Assembly (NCBI RefSeq): GCF_013620825.1
Contig: NZ_NJIC01000001.1
Span: 1-64,000, forward strand
Direction of reading: 5' to 3'
Length of the DNA: 64,000 bases
DNA from: Rhodanobacter sp. PCA2
GTDB lineage: Bacteria; Pseudomonadota; Gammaproteobacteria; Xanthomonadales; Rhodanobacteraceae
Positions 18,852 through 27,902 of the stretch are shown here, in pieces (within the stretch, counting starts at the first letter, position 1; each line of letters starts with the position of its first letter). The notes beneath the pieces were generated by a model. The model worked only from the letters and a program-made list of their open reading frames with translations. It was not told the DNA's origin and made no database searches. Both the position numbers and the translations under genes were made by a program.

Positions 18852-20239
18852 CGTCCGTCGTCGTCCGTGTCGAAGCGCTCGCGCAAGTGGCCGAGCACGG
18901 CGTGGTTGGCATCGGCGATGCTGCGAAACGCGTCGCTGACATCAGGGTGCTGCGCCACGCGCTGCCAGTACATGCCGGCCCAGGCCGCGGCTTGCCGCCA
19001 GTGCGGCAAGGCGGCGGGGGTGGGTGGCGGTGGTTCGAAGGCGCGAGGCAGCACGGCGCCGTTGGCGGCGGGGCGGTACAGCATGGGCAGCATGTCGTAG
19101 CTCGGCGCGAGTTCCAGCGGCAAGGCATTGCCGAGAAAGAAGCCGAGGTTGCCGAAGTGCATGTCGGCGTTGCCGATCAGACGGCCGAACCACCAGCGGC
19201 GCAGCACCTGTTCCGCAGCGTCGTCGCGCAGCCAGCCGCCTTGCCGCATGCGTGCGGCGGCAGTGGCCCAGTCGTCGCGCTCGCCGTCGTGGGCGTCGCT
19301 CCAGGCAGCCAGCGTGACGAAGCCGCGCCGGCCGTGCGCGCCGATGCGGTCGAAGCGGGTGGCTTCCAGGCACAGGCGGCCCTGCGACCAGACCAGTTCG
19401 GTGCGGGCGCTGGCGTGGCCGTGTTCGGCCAGCACTTCGGCGGCGAGATGTTCGCAGACCAGCAGGTCGGCCCAGCGCCGGGCACTGGCGCCGGCATTCA
19501 CTGGTTCGGTGAACTTCACGATGACGTGGCGCAGTTCGCCATCGGCGCTGTCGACGCAGGCGGTGAACTTGGGCTGTTCGCCGGCGGCCGAGGAACCGGC
19601 CAGTTCGCCCGCGAGCGCGGCTTGCGCCAGCTCGGCGTAACGCCGTTCGCGCGCCGCGACGGGGATGGCTTCGGGTTCGGCACGCAGGGCGCGTTCCAGC
19701 GCCGTATCGCCCAGCACGAAATCGCCGGGACCGTCATCGCCGTGCAGCAGCAGGGCGGCCAGCACGGCGTCTTCGTTCCAGCGCAGGATGTCCGGGGGAA
19801 GCCCCAGCTCCCGCGCCCAGCGCTGGCCGAACTGGCGGCCGAGGAAGCCCTGCGGGCGCTGGTCGTCGAGGAACCACGGCAGGCCGGGGAACAGGCCATC
19901 GGAGAATTCGCCTCGCAGCCAGTCGACCGGCGCAGAGGGTTCGACCAGGCAGCCGGCATCGTGCAAGGCCGTGAGCCGGGCGAATGCGTGCGGCTGGCCA
20001 CGCTCGTCCAGGCGATACAAGGGCCAATGCGTGCCCAGGCCGCGCACTTCGCGCACCACGGCGTAGCGGCTGCGGCGGGCTTGGCCGATCCGCACCACGC
20101 CGGACCCCAAGGTTGCCAGTGCGCGCGAAATGGTGGGCTGGCTGAGACCCAGGGCCTCGCCGAGTTCACGTGCGCTGCTGGCCCCGCGCAGGCGCAGGAC
20201 ATGCAGCACACGCTCGGCGGGAGCAACAGGGGGAGCCAT
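18848..20239 (-). CDS. yjjJ: HipA-family kinase-like toxin with N-terminal winged helix (YjjJ type)
   Basis: 463 residues. The N-terminal 60 residues form a winged helix (ELGEALGLSQPTISRALATL), absent from classic HipA. The C-terminal kinase fold carries IVKFTEP (ATP-binding Lys), IGNADMHFGN (catalytic Asp and Asn, about residues 353-362) and APSYDMLP (metal Asp), so the active site looks intact. E. coli YjjJ has this architecture and is toxic; HipA kinases phosphorylate proteins such as GltX. No HipB-like antitoxin gene is adjacent; the internal winged helix may serve for autoregulation. The gene overlaps a HAD phosphatase downstream. No ribosome site precedes the ATG. Confidence 0.82.
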   Translation of the reverse strand: MAPPVAPAERVLHVLRLRGASSARELGEALGLSQPTISRALATLGSGVVRIGQARRSRYAVVREVRGLGTHWPLYRLDERGQPHAFARLTALHDAGCLVEPSAPVDWLRGEFSDGLFPGLPWFLDDQRPQGFLGRQFGQRWARELGLPPDILRWNEDAVLAALLLHGDDGPGDFVLGDTALERALRAEPEAIPVAARERRYAELAQAALAGELAGSSAAGEQPKFTACVDSADGELRHVIVKFTEPVNAGASARRWADLLVCEHLAAEVLAEHGHASARTELVWSQGRLCLEATRFDRIGAHGRRGFVTLAAWSDAHDGERDDWATAAARMRQGGWLRDDAAEQVLRRWWFGRLIGNADMHFGNLGFFLGNALPLELAPSYDMLPMLYRPAANGAVLPRAFEPPPPTPAALPHWRQAAAWAGMYWQRVAQHPDVSDAFRSIADANHAVLGHLRERFDTDDDGR

Positions 20240-20241
20240 GA

Positions 20242-20301
20242 TTGAATAGATACTTGAATAGATATTTCAAGTCAATCTATTTATATATCAATGTGTTGAT
20301 A
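20242..20301 (-). promoter_or_regulatory. Promoter and repeated operator-like sites of the yjjJ-type gene
   Basis: This AT-rich island stands out in GC-rich DNA. On the minus strand a TTGACT box (20270-20275) and a TATCTA box (20247-20252) are exactly 17 bases apart. The -10 box ends only 7 bases before the ATG, predicting a leaderless mRNA. Two direct repeats TTGAATAGATA (20242-20252, 20254-20264) overlap the promoter. There are also inverted repeats AATAGAT/ATCTATT (20257-20281) and TATCAA-TGTG-TTGATA (20286-20301), likely operator sites. Confidence 0.7.
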
Positions 20302-20337
20302 GAAATCATGGAGAAATATTGAATGGATTCTCAAGGT

Positions 20338-20366
20338 GATGGCCGGCCTGCTCGGGGGCGGCCATC
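20338..20366 (-). terminator. Stem-loop after the S9 peptidase gene
   Basis: Arms GATGGCCG (20338-20345) and CGGCCATC (20359-20366) lie directly beyond the peptidase stop codon when read on the minus strand. There is no T-run. It would separate the fbp-patatin-peptidase group from yjjJ. Confidence 0.5.
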
Positions 20367-20377
20367 TCGAGCCATGC

Positions 20378-22429
20378 TCATTTCGACGCCGGCAGGTACT
20401 TCGCGAACCAGTCCAGCGAGCGCTGCGCCACGTCCTTCACGTGCTTTGGGTCCTCGAAGTGGTGGCCTTCGTCGGGGTAGACCACGAGCTGGGTGGGCAC
20501 GCCCAGGGTCTTGAGCGCGTGCCAGTACTCGAAGGACTGCGGCGCGGGGCATTCCTCGTCGCGGTCGCCGACCACGATCAGCGTGGGCGTCTTCACGTGC
20601 TTGACGAAGTTGACCGCGGAGCTTTTCGCGTAGGCCGCGGGATCGTCGTACAGCGAGGCGCCGAAGTAGGGAATCATCCACTGGTCGATGCGGTTCTGGC
20701 CGTAGTAGCTCTGCCAGTCGGAGATGCCGGCGCCGGCGACGGCGGCGCGGAAACGCTGCGTCTGCGTGGGCACGAACATGCTCATGAAGCCGCCGTAGCT
20801 CCAGCCGGTGAGGCCCAGGCGGTGGTCGTCCACCGGCGCCTGCTTCTCCACCGCGTCGATGCCGGCGAGGATGTCGCGCAGGTCGCCGTAGCCGAAGTCC
20901 TTGCGGTTGGCCTGCACAAAGGCCTCGCCCTGGCCGAAGCTGCCGCGCGGGTTGGGCAGGAACTGGAAGTAGCCGCTGGCGGCGTACATCGCGCCCATGC
21001 CGGGCCAGCCCGACAGCACGCCCCAGGCCGGGCCGCCGTGCACGCTGACGATCATCGGGTAGGTCTTGTGCGGATCGTAGTCGGCGGGATACAGCAGCCA
21101 GCCCTGCACCTGGCGGCCCTCATGGGTCCATTCCACCGACACCGCCTTGCCCCATTCCGGCTGCAGCGCGGCGTTGAGCGTGGTGACCGCGGGCGGCGGC
21201 GTGGTGCCGAGCACGCCGGCGTGCACTTCCGGCGCGTGCTCGAACGAATGCTGCTGGAACGCCACGCGGCGGTGGTCGGCCGACAGCGACACCGAGAGCA
21301 CCGGGCCGCCTGCGCCTATCGTGGCCGGCAGGCTGAAGTACGGCGCCTGCATCTCGGCGCGGTCGCCGTGCACCGTGTACGCAGCGAGCTGCACGTTGCC
21401 CTTCGCGTTCTGGCTCACCAGCAATGCATCGGGCGCCGTCCAGGCGAACCACTGCGGCGTCACCGCGGTGCCGGGGGTAAGGTTGCCCGCCGTGCCGCCG
21501 GTGGCCGGCACGTCGTAGAGGTCGCCGCCGGTGGCGCCCTGGTCGCTCATCAGGCCGCCGATGAAGGCGATGCGTGCGCCGTCCGGCGACCAGCGCGGCA
21601 GCGCCATCTGCATGCCGTGCAGCGAGCCCTGCACGGTGGCCGGATCGACCAGCGCGCGCGGCGCGGCGCCGGGGCTGGCCTCCTGCACGTACAGCTTCGC
21701 GACCCACCAGTTGCCGTCGCCCGGCGGCGGCGCGGCGGTGTAGGCGATGCGCGAGCCGTCCGGCGACCAGTCGAATTCGTAGGCGTACAGCGCGTCGGGG
21801 GTCAGCGTGCGCACGGTGCCGCTGGCCACGTCCAGGCTGGCCACGTGCTGCAGTTCCACGTCGTCCTCGCCGATCACCCCCACCTGCGCCTTGCCCGCGG
21901 CGGTGGCGCTGGCGCGGCGCGTGGCGCCGGGCACGTAGAGGAAGCCGAGCGACTTGCCGTCCCTGGTCCAGGCCAGCGCGCGGGCATAGCCGGCGAGCTT
22001 GCCCAGTTCGCGCGGCGCGGCCTTGCCGGCGACGTCGGCGAGGTAGACGCCGTTGTGCATCGCCTGCGTGCTGGTGAGGTCCTTGCCGCAGTCGGCGATG
22101 AAGGCGAGTCCGTGCGAATCCGGCGCCCAGGCGAGGTCGCGCTTGCCGCAGTCGGCCAGCTTCGCGCCCAGGTCCAGCGCATGCGCATGGCTGCCGTCGG
22201 CGTCGGCCAGCTCGATCGCGGACGGCTTGCCTTCCAGCACCCACGCCAGCCGCGCGCCGTCCGGCGAGATCGCCACCGCGCCTATGCGCTTGACCTTGTC
22301 GAGCCGGGCAAGCAGCTGGGCGACGTGCGAAGCGGGTGCGGTGTCGGCGGCCGGGGCGGCGAATGCCGCGGGCGCCAGCAGCGCGGCGGCGAGCATCAGG
22401 CAGAGAGGCAGGTGGGTACGGGAAAGCAT
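20378..22429 (-). CDS. S9-family prolyl oligopeptidase-type serine peptidase
   Basis: 683 residues, starting at MLSRTHLPL with a signal peptide ending near PAAFAAPAADT, so it is exported. Residues to about 430 form a beta-propeller of WD40-like blades (WSPDGSRIAYT, WSPDGARIAFI). The C-terminal alpha/beta-hydrolase has the nucleophile in GWSYGGFMSMF (about residue 543), the acid in VVGDRDEECP and the His in PDEGHHFEDPKH. It cleaves short peptides, as dipeptidyl- or acylaminoacyl-peptidases do; specificity cannot be read. It lies downstream of the patatin and fbp genes on the same strand. Confidence 0.9.
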   Translation of the reverse strand: MLSRTHLPLCLMLAAALLAPAAFAAPAADTAPASHVAQLLARLDKVKRIGAVAISPDGARLAWVLEGKPSAIELADADGSHAHALDLGAKLADCGKRDLAWAPDSHGLAFIADCGKDLTSTQAMHNGVYLADVAGKAAPRELGKLAGYARALAWTRDGKSLGFLYVPGATRRASATAAGKAQVGVIGEDDVELQHVASLDVASGTVRTLTPDALYAYEFDWSPDGSRIAYTAAPPPGDGNWWVAKLYVQEASPGAAPRALVDPATVQGSLHGMQMALPRWSPDGARIAFIGGLMSDQGATGGDLYDVPATGGTAGNLTPGTAVTPQWFAWTAPDALLVSQNAKGNVQLAAYTVHGDRAEMQAPYFSLPATIGAGGPVLSVSLSADHRRVAFQQHSFEHAPEVHAGVLGTTPPPAVTTLNAALQPEWGKAVSVEWTHEGRQVQGWLLYPADYDPHKTYPMIVSVHGGPAWGVLSGWPGMGAMYAASGYFQFLPNPRGSFGQGEAFVQANRKDFGYGDLRDILAGIDAVEKQAPVDDHRLGLTGWSYGGFMSMFVPTQTQRFRAAVAGAGISDWQSYYGQNRIDQWMIPYFGASLYDDPAAYAKSSAVNFVKHVKTPTLIVVGDRDEECPAPQSFEYWHALKTLGVPTQLVVYPDEGHHFEDPKHVKDVAQRSLDWFAKYLPASK

Positions 22430-22553
22430 GGCGCGGCTCCGGCAAGACGAAGGCGCGACGCTACAACGCATGGCCGGCGCGGCCAAGTGCGACAGGGCAG
22501 GCATCGGTGCAGGAACGTGCGAAGTGTGGCGTTTCGCGGCGCCGGCAAGCGGC

Positions 22554-23465
22554 TCAGTGCGCGGCGACGCGTGCCGCTTCCCGCGCTGCCTCGCGGGCGG
22601 CCAGCGTGGTGCGGATCGCGGGGATCGCCGCCAGCGCGGCCTGCTCGCCGGCGAGGATGGCCTGGTTCTTCTGCTCGAAGTCGGTCGGGCCGATGCCGCC
22701 GAGCCTGGGCCGTATCACCACGTCGGCGCGGCCGGTTTCCTGCGCGGCCAGCTGCCGCCCCATGATGACGATGGACTGGCCCACGATGCCCAGCATGCCT
22801 TGCGGACTGCTGCCGTCGGGCGCGCTGGAGATGTCCACCGCGATCACGACATCCGCGCCCAGCTGGCGCGCGGCGTCCACCGGGATCGGGCTGACCACGC
22901 CGCCGTCCACGTAGCGCTTGCCGCGTATCGTCACCGGTTCGAACACGCCGGGGACGCTGGACGACGCGCGCACCGCCTCGCCGGTGTCGCCGCGCACGAA
23001 CACGGTGCGCTGCCCGGTCTGCAGCTCGGTGGCCACCGCGGCGAACGGCAGCTTCAGCCGCTCGATCGGCCGGTGGTTCACCAGCTGGTCCACGTAGTCC
23101 TGCAGCGCCTTGCCCTGCACCAGGCCGCCGGAGAACAGGCGCACGTCGCGGATCTTCGATTCGTCCAGGCCGAACGCGACCTGCTGCATCTGGAACGCGT
23201 CCATGCCGCTGGCGTACAGCGCGCCGACCACGCTGCCGGCACTGGTGCCGGCCACCACGTCGGGATGGATGCCGCTGGCCTCCAGCATCTTGATCACGCC
23301 GATGTGCGCGAAACCCTTGGCCGCGCCGCCGCCCAGCGCGAGGCCGATCTTCAGCTTCGGCAGCGGCGGCAGCGGGGCGGGAGGCGCAACCGGCTTGGCC
23401 GCGTGCGTGCAGGCGCCGAGCACGAGCGCGGCGAGCATGGGCAGGAACAGGCGACGGAAGCGCAT
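22554..23465 (-). CDS. Patatin-like phospholipase lipoprotein
   Basis: 303 residues. The N-terminus is a lipoprotein signal with lipobox LVLGAC. The patatin fold is shown by the oxyanion loop LALGGGAAKGFAHIG, the nucleophile GTSAGSVVGALYASG and the catalytic Asp in VDGGVVSPIPV, giving the Ser-Asp dyad. It resembles RssA/NTE-family esterases. As a lipoprotein it probably works on membrane lipids in the periplasm. It starts 45 bases downstream of fbp and is likely cotranscribed with it. Confidence 0.88.
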   Translation of the reverse strand: MRFRRLFLPMLAALVLGACTHAAKPVAPPAPLPPLPKLKIGLALGGGAAKGFAHIGVIKMLEASGIHPDVVAGTSAGSVVGALYASGMDAFQMQQVAFGLDESKIRDVRLFSGGLVQGKALQDYVDQLVNHRPIERLKLPFAAVATELQTGQRTVFVRGDTGEAVRASSSVPGVFEPVTIRGKRYVDGGVVSPIPVDAARQLGADVVIAVDISSAPDGSSPQGMLGIVGQSIVIMGRQLAAQETGRADVVIRPRLGGIGPTDFEQKNQAILAGEQAALAAIPAIRTTLAAREAAREAARVAAH

Positions 23466-23510
23466 GGCTGGGTGTCTGCGGAAGAAAGAGAGTGGATGGT
23501 CGGTAGTGGA

Positions 23511-24527
23511 TCAGCCTTGCGCGCCGTCCGCCTCGACGTGGTAGTGCGTGGCCAGTTCCACTTCGTCCTTCGAGCCCAGGAACACCGGCACGCGCTGGTG
23601 CAGGCCCGTGGGCTGCAGTTCCATGATGCGCTCGCGGCCGGTGCTGGCGGCGCCGCCGGCCTGCTCGACGATGAAGGCCATCGGGTTCGCCTCGTACATC
23701 AGGCGCAGCTTGCCGCCCTTGCTCCTGATCTTGGCGTCCAGCGGGTAGAAGAACACGCCGCCGCGGGTCACGATGCGATGCACGTCCGCCACCATCGAGG
23801 CCACCCAGCGCATGTTGAAGTCGCGCCCGCGCGGGCCGTCCCCGCCGGCCAGCAGCTCGCCGATGTAGCGCTGCATCGGCGCTTCCCAGTGGCGCTGGTT
23901 GGACATGTTGATCGCGAACTCGCCGGTGGCTGCCGGGATGCGGATGTCGCGGCGGCTGAGGATGAAGCTGCCGATCTCGCGGTCCAGCGTGAACTCGTGC
24001 GTGCCGTGGCCGAAGGTGAGCACCAGCAGGGTGGACGGCCCGTACACCACGTAGCCGGCGGCGAGCTGGGTGGTGCCCGGCTGCAGGAAGTGTTCGGCGA
24101 CGGGTTCGGTGACGCCGTCCGGGCAGCGCAGCACCGAGAAGATGGTGCCCACCGAGATGTTCACGTCGATGTTCGAGCTGCCGTCCAGCGGATCGAACAG
24201 CAGCAGGTGCTGGCCCCGGGGATAGCCGTCGGGGATCGGTTGCGGGTCTTCCATTTCCTCCGACGCGCAGGCGGCGAGGTGGCCGCCCCAGGCGTTCGCC
24301 TCCAGCAGGATCTCGTTGGAGATCACGTCGAGCTTCTTCTGCGCCTCGCCCTGGATGTTGTCGGTGCCCGCCGCGCCCAGCACGCCACCCAGCGCGCCCT
24401 TGCCGGTGGCCACCGCGATGCGCTTGCAGGCGCGCGCCACCACCTCGATCAACAGGGAGAGTTCGGCGTTGATGTGGCCGGCGCGACGTTCCTCGATCAG
24501 GAACTGGATCAGCGAAACGGGCTTCAT
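23511..24527 (-). CDS. fbp: Class I fructose-1,6-bisphosphatase
   Basis: 338 residues, normal for the class. It hydrolyses fructose 1,6-bisphosphate to fructose 6-phosphate, the committed step of gluconeogenesis. Metal and substrate motifs are present: [30 protein letters not shown], the [12 protein letters not shown] stretch and GGVFFYPLD. The ATG is the first Met of a typical N-terminus ([10 protein letters not shown]). Gluconeogenesis is needed for growth on acetate, so its presence in the same region as acs is suggestive but they are not in one operon. Confidence 0.96.
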   Translation of the reverse strand: MKPVSLIQFLIEERRAGHINAELSLLIEVVARACKRIAVATGKGALGGVLGAAGTDNIQGEAQKKLDVISNEILLEANAWGGHLAACASEEMEDPQPIPDGYPRGQHLLLFDPLDGSSNIDVNISVGTIFSVLRCPDGVTEPVAEHFLQPGTTQLAAGYVVYGPSTLLVLTFGHGTHEFTLDREIGSFILSRRDIRIPAATGEFAINMSNQRHWEAPMQRYIGELLAGGDGPRGRDFNMRWVASMVADVHRIVTRGGVFFYPLDAKIRSKGGKLRLMYEANPMAFIVEQAGGAASTGRERIMELQPTGLHQRVPVFLGSKDEVELATHYHVEADGAQG

Positions 24528-24671
24528 GGCGGCTCCGGAGCAGGAAGGTCGGGAAGGCGGAACGCGTATTGTCCCGGCTTGGGCTGAATCGCGCCATGCC
24601 CGGCCAGCCTGCTGACACGATGCTGGCAGCAGGCCCCGCGCAAGCTGCACCTCCAACACGGAGGGAACGAC

Positions 24672-25283
24672 ATGCGCGACACGGTTTATTTCCTCGTATT
24701 CGACGGCTACGCCGACTGGCAGGCCGCGCTGGCGCTGTGCGAGATCCGCCGTCCTGGCGACTGGCAGGTGCGGGTGGCGGGCTTTTCGACGGCGCCGGTG
24801 GTGTCCATGGGCGGCGTCACGGTGCAGCCCGAGCTGAGCCTGGCCCAGCTCGACCTGGCCCGCGCGGCGCTGCTGATCCTGCCCGGCGGCCACCTGTGGA
24901 CGCGGGGCGGCGGCCTGGCCGCGGTGGCCGCCGCGCGCCGCGTGCATGCGGCCGGCGCACCGGTGGCCGCGATCGACGGCGGCGTGCTGGCGCTGGCCCG
25001 CGCCGGCCTGCTGGACCAATGCCGGCATACCGCCAACCACCCCGGCCACATCGACGCCCACGTGCCGGACTACCGCGGCGCCGAGCAGTACGACGGCTCG
25101 GTGCTCGCGGTCAGCGACGGCGGCACGCTCACCGCCAGCGAGTTCGGCAGCGTGGAGTTCGCGCGCGAGGTGATACGCACGCTGGACCTCTACAACGCCA
25201 GCGACCGCGAACACTGGTTCCGCCTCTACAAGCATGCGCTGCCGCCGCCGTGGCTGGCCCGCGCCACCGCGGTCGCCGCCTGA
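24672..25283 (+). CDS. DJ-1/PfpI-family protein lacking the nucleophilic cysteine
   Basis: 203 residues. The fold is clear from [30 protein letters not shown] and the nucleophile-elbow region [18 protein letters not shown] with the following HTANHPGHI. In active DJ-1/PfpI proteins the elbow reads AICG or similar; here Asp replaces the Cys, so the usual thiol chemistry cannot occur. It is preceded by a GAGGGA site. A small coupled frame and a cupin gene follow. A role as a pseudo-enzyme or sensor is inference. Confidence 0.85.
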   Translation: MRDTVYFLVFDGYADWQAALALCEIRRPGDWQVRVAGFSTAPVVSMGGVTVQPELSLAQLDLARAALLILPGGHLWTRGGGLAAVAAARRVHAAGAPVAAIDGGVLALARAGLLDQCRHTANHPGHIDAHVPDYRGAEQYDGSVLAVSDGGTLTASEFGSVEFAREVIRTLDLYNASDREHWFRLYKHALPPPWLARATAVAA

Positions 25284-25293
25284 GGAATTCGTC

Positions 25294-25497
25294 ATGAAGA
25301 AACCGCTGCTTGACCGCGTGCTGATGGCTTACCGGCCGCTGTACCTGCAAGGCCTCCTGCTGGACGGCCAGTACCGCCTGCCGACGCCGACCGCAGGAAC
25401 GGGCGCCGGTGAAGCCGGCGCACGCCGCCATCGCCTCACCCTGCTGGCCTGGACCGGCCTGCATCTCTTCGCGCCATCCACCCGGAGCCGGAAATGA
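25294..25497 (+). CDS. Small hypothetical protein coupled to the cupin gene
   Basis: 67 residues ([24 protein letters not shown]..., ending FAPSTRSRK). It is preceded by GAGGA 9 bases before its ATG, and its stop codon overlaps the ATG of the cupin gene (ATGA). No family is recognised. The spacing and overlap suggest it is translated, at least as a leader for the cupin gene. Confidence 0.45.
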   Translation: MKKPLLDRVLMAYRPLYLQGLLLDGQYRLPTPTAGTGAGEAGARRHRLTLLAWTGLHLFAPSTRSRK

Positions 25498-26018
25498 ACA
25501 AGCCCATCCTCAACCTCGACGAACTGGAACCGATCCCGCTGGACGTGCTGAACAAGCAGTACGGCGGCAACGCGATGCCGGAGAAGTTCGGCGGCGGCAT
25601 GGCGCCGATCGGACACCGGCTGGGCGCGCAGAAGCTGGGCTGCAACCTCACCGTGGTGCCGCCCGGCAAGCGCGCGTTCCCGTTCCACGCGCATCGCGTC
25701 AACGAGGAGATGTTCTTCGTGGTCGAGGGCGCGGGCGAAGTGCGCATCGGCGGCGAGACCTGGCCGATCCGCGCCGGCGACGTGATCTGCTGCCCGCCGG
25801 GCGGCCCGGAAACCGCGCACCAGATCGTCAACACCGGCGACGCGGTGTTGCGCTATCTCGCCGTGTCGACCAGCCAGACGCCGGAGCTGTGCGAATACCC
25901 GGACTCGGGCAAGTTCGCCGTCATGCACATGGCCGGCAGGGATGCGGACGGCAAGCCGCAGGGCTTCCGCCATGTCGGGCGGGCAGCCGTCGGCCGCGAC
26001 TACTGGGACGGCGAATAG
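25494..26018 (+). CDS. Cupin-domain protein
   Basis: 174 residues. A single cupin barrel is visible: metal-binding motif 1 PFHAHRVNEEMFFVVEGAGEV (His, His, Glu) and motif 2 RAGDVICCPPGGPETAHQIVN. Such proteins bind a metal and act as small dioxygenases, isomerases or sensors; the substrate is not evident. It sits between a DJ-1-like gene and a WYL-domain regulator on the same strand, and may be controlled by that regulator. Confidence 0.85.
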   Translation: MNKPILNLDELEPIPLDVLNKQYGGNAMPEKFGGGMAPIGHRLGAQKLGCNLTVVPPGKRAFPFHAHRVNEEMFFVVEGAGEVRIGGETWPIRAGDVICCPPGGPETAHQIVNTGDAVLRYLAVSTSQTPELCEYPDSGKFAVMHMAGRDADGKPQGFRHVGRAAVGRDYWDGE

Positions 26019-26060
26019 CCGGGGCTGGCGATCGATGCGCGGACGGGCCACCATGTGCGG

Positions 26061-26765
26061 ATGCGTCGTGCCGATCGCCTCTTCCTCATCATCCACGCCC
26101 TGCGCGGACGGCGCACCGCACTGCCGGCGCGCACGCTCGCCGAGACGCTGGGCGTCTCGCTGCGCACCGTCTACCGCGACGTGGCCGACCTGCAGCTCTC
26201 CGGCGTGCCGATCGAGGGCGAGGCGGGCGTGGGCTACGTGCTGCGCAAGGGTTCGGACATCCCGCCGCTGATGTTCACCGCCGACGAACTGGAAGCGCTG
26301 GTGGTCGGCACGCGTTTCGTGCGCGCCTTCGCCGGCGACAGGCTGGCGGCCGGGGCGCAGGCCGCGCTGCTGAAGATCGAGGCGGTGCTGCCGCCCGAAC
26401 TGCGCGAGCGCGCCGCGCGCACGCGCATCTACGCGCCGGTGTGGCGCGACCAGGGCCGCGCCGATTTCGCCATGTTGATCGACCGCCTGCATGCGGCCAT
26501 CGCGGCGAACCAGGTGCTGCGGCTGGACTACCGCGACGAAGGCGGCCAGCCCAGCCTGCGCGAGGTGGAACCGCTGTGCCTCGCGTTCTGGGGCGGCAAG
26601 TGGACGCTGGGCGCGTGGTGCCGGCTGCGCCGGGATTTCCGCAACTTCCGTCCCGACCGCATCCACGCCAGCGAAGCCACCGGCGAGACGTTTGCCGAAG
26701 CGCCGGGCCGCAGCCTGGACGACTACCTGCAGGCGGTGGGCGGCAACCGCATCGGCATGAACTGA
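26061..26765 (+). CDS. YafY-type HTH/WYL-domain transcriptional regulator
   Basis: 234 residues from MRRADRLFLIIHAL; a GTG two codons earlier is an alternative. The N-terminal helix-turn-helix (LAETLGVSLRTVYRDVADL) is followed by a WYL-type effector domain with the LRLDYRDEGG and VEPLCLAFWGGKWTLGAWC strands, where the W-Y-L triad is only partly kept. WYL regulators often sense nucleotides or small ligands and control neighbouring genes. It follows the cupin gene by 42 bases and precedes the DMT exporter. Confidence 0.85.
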   Translation: MRRADRLFLIIHALRGRRTALPARTLAETLGVSLRTVYRDVADLQLSGVPIEGEAGVGYVLRKGSDIPPLMFTADELEALVVGTRFVRAFAGDRLAAGAQAALLKIEAVLPPELRERAARTRIYAPVWRDQGRADFAMLIDRLHAAIAANQVLRLDYRDEGGQPSLREVEPLCLAFWGGKWTLGAWCRLRRDFRNFRPDRIHASEATGETFAEAPGRSLDDYLQAVGGNRIGMN

Positions 26766-26825
26766 GCCGCCATGCCCGCGTTCGCGGGCGCAGGCAGGCG
26801 CCCGCGAAACGACTACCCTGTACCC

Positions 26826-27884
26826 ATGCGCCGCCCCGCACTCTCGCCGTCCGTCACCGCTGCCCTCGCGGCGGCGCTGCTGTTCGGCGCCAGCACGCCG
26901 CTGGCCAAGCAGTTGCTGCGCGACCTGCCGCCGGTGTTGCTGGCGGGCCTGCTGTACCTCGGCAGCGGCATCGGCCTGCTGCTGCTGCGGCTGCTGCGCG
27001 ACCGCGGCTGGCGCGCGCCGGCCATGCCGGCCGGCGAACGCGCGTGGCTGGCGCTGGCGATCGCGTTCGGCGGCGTGCTGGCCCCGCTGCTGCTGCTGCT
27101 GGGGCTGGCGCGCAGCGGCGCGGCCGCCGCCTCGCTGCTGCTGAACCTGGAAGCGGTGCTGACCGCGTTGCTGGCGTGGATCGTGTTCCGCGAGAACGCC
27201 GACCGGCGCATCGTGCTGGGCATGCTGCTGATCGTGGCGGGCGCGGTGCTGCTGGCGTGGCCGGGGTGGCTGGCGCCCGCGGCGGTGGGGCCGGGCGCGC
27301 CGCTGATCGCGCTCGCCTGCCTGTGCTGGGCGCTGGACAACAACTTCACGCGCAAGGTCTCCGCTTCGGATGCGCTGTTCATCGCCGGCCTGAAGGGCCT
27401 CGTGGCCGGCATCGTCAACGTCGCGCTGGCGGCGATGCTGGGCGCACGCCTGCCGGCGGCGGCCACGCTCGCCGCGGCGATGACGGTGGGCCTGTTCGGC
27501 TACGGCGTCAGCCTGGTGCTGTTCGTGCTGGCCTTGCGCGGGCTGGGCGCGGCGCGCACCGGCGCGTATTTCTCCACCGCGCCGTTCCTGGGCGCGGCGA
27601 TCGCGATACTCGCGTTCGGCGACCATGTCTCGCCCGCGTTCTGGCTGGCGGCGCTGCTGATGGGCGCGGGCGTGTGGCTGCACCTCACCGAACGCCACGA
27701 ACACCTGCACACGCACGAGCCGCTCACGCACGCCCATCGCCACGTGCACGACGAACACCACCAGCACCCGCACGATTTCGACTGGGACGGCCGCGAGCCG
27801 CACACCCACGAGCACACGCACGCGCCGATCACCCACGCGCATCCGCACTATCCGGACATCCATCACCGGCATCCGCATCGTTGA
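26826..27884 (+). CDS. DMT (EamA) family transporter with histidine-rich tail
   Basis: 352 residues from MRRPALSPS. About ten membrane helices in two EamA repeats fill residues 1-285 (LFGASTPLAKQLL, SLLLNLEAVLTALLAWIVFREN, KGLVAGIVNVALA). The last 65 residues are extraordinarily His-rich (EHLHTHEPLTHAHRHVHDEHH and later HTHEHTHAPITHAH), giving over 20 histidines. DMT proteins export metabolites; a His tail is common in Zn, Ni or Co transporters, so metal sensing or transport is possible. The combination is unusual. A weak hairpin lies at 27903-27928. Confidence 0.85.
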   Translation: MRRPALSPSVTAALAAALLFGASTPLAKQLLRDLPPVLLAGLLYLGSGIGLLLLRLLRDRGWRAPAMPAGERAWLALAIAFGGVLAPLLLLLGLARSGAAAASLLLNLEAVLTALLAWIVFRENADRRIVLGMLLIVAGAVLLAWPGWLAPAAVGPGAPLIALACLCWALDNNFTRKVSASDALFIAGLKGLVAGIVNVALAAMLGARLPAAATLAAAMTVGLFGYGVSLVLFVLALRGLGAARTGAYFSTAPFLGAAIAILAFGDHVSPAFWLAALLMGAGVWLHLTERHEHLHTHEPLTHAHRHVHDEHHQHPHDFDWDGREPHTHEHTHAPITHAHPHYPDIHHRHPHR

Positions 27885-27902
27885 ACGCGGCGGCGGCGAT
27901 GA

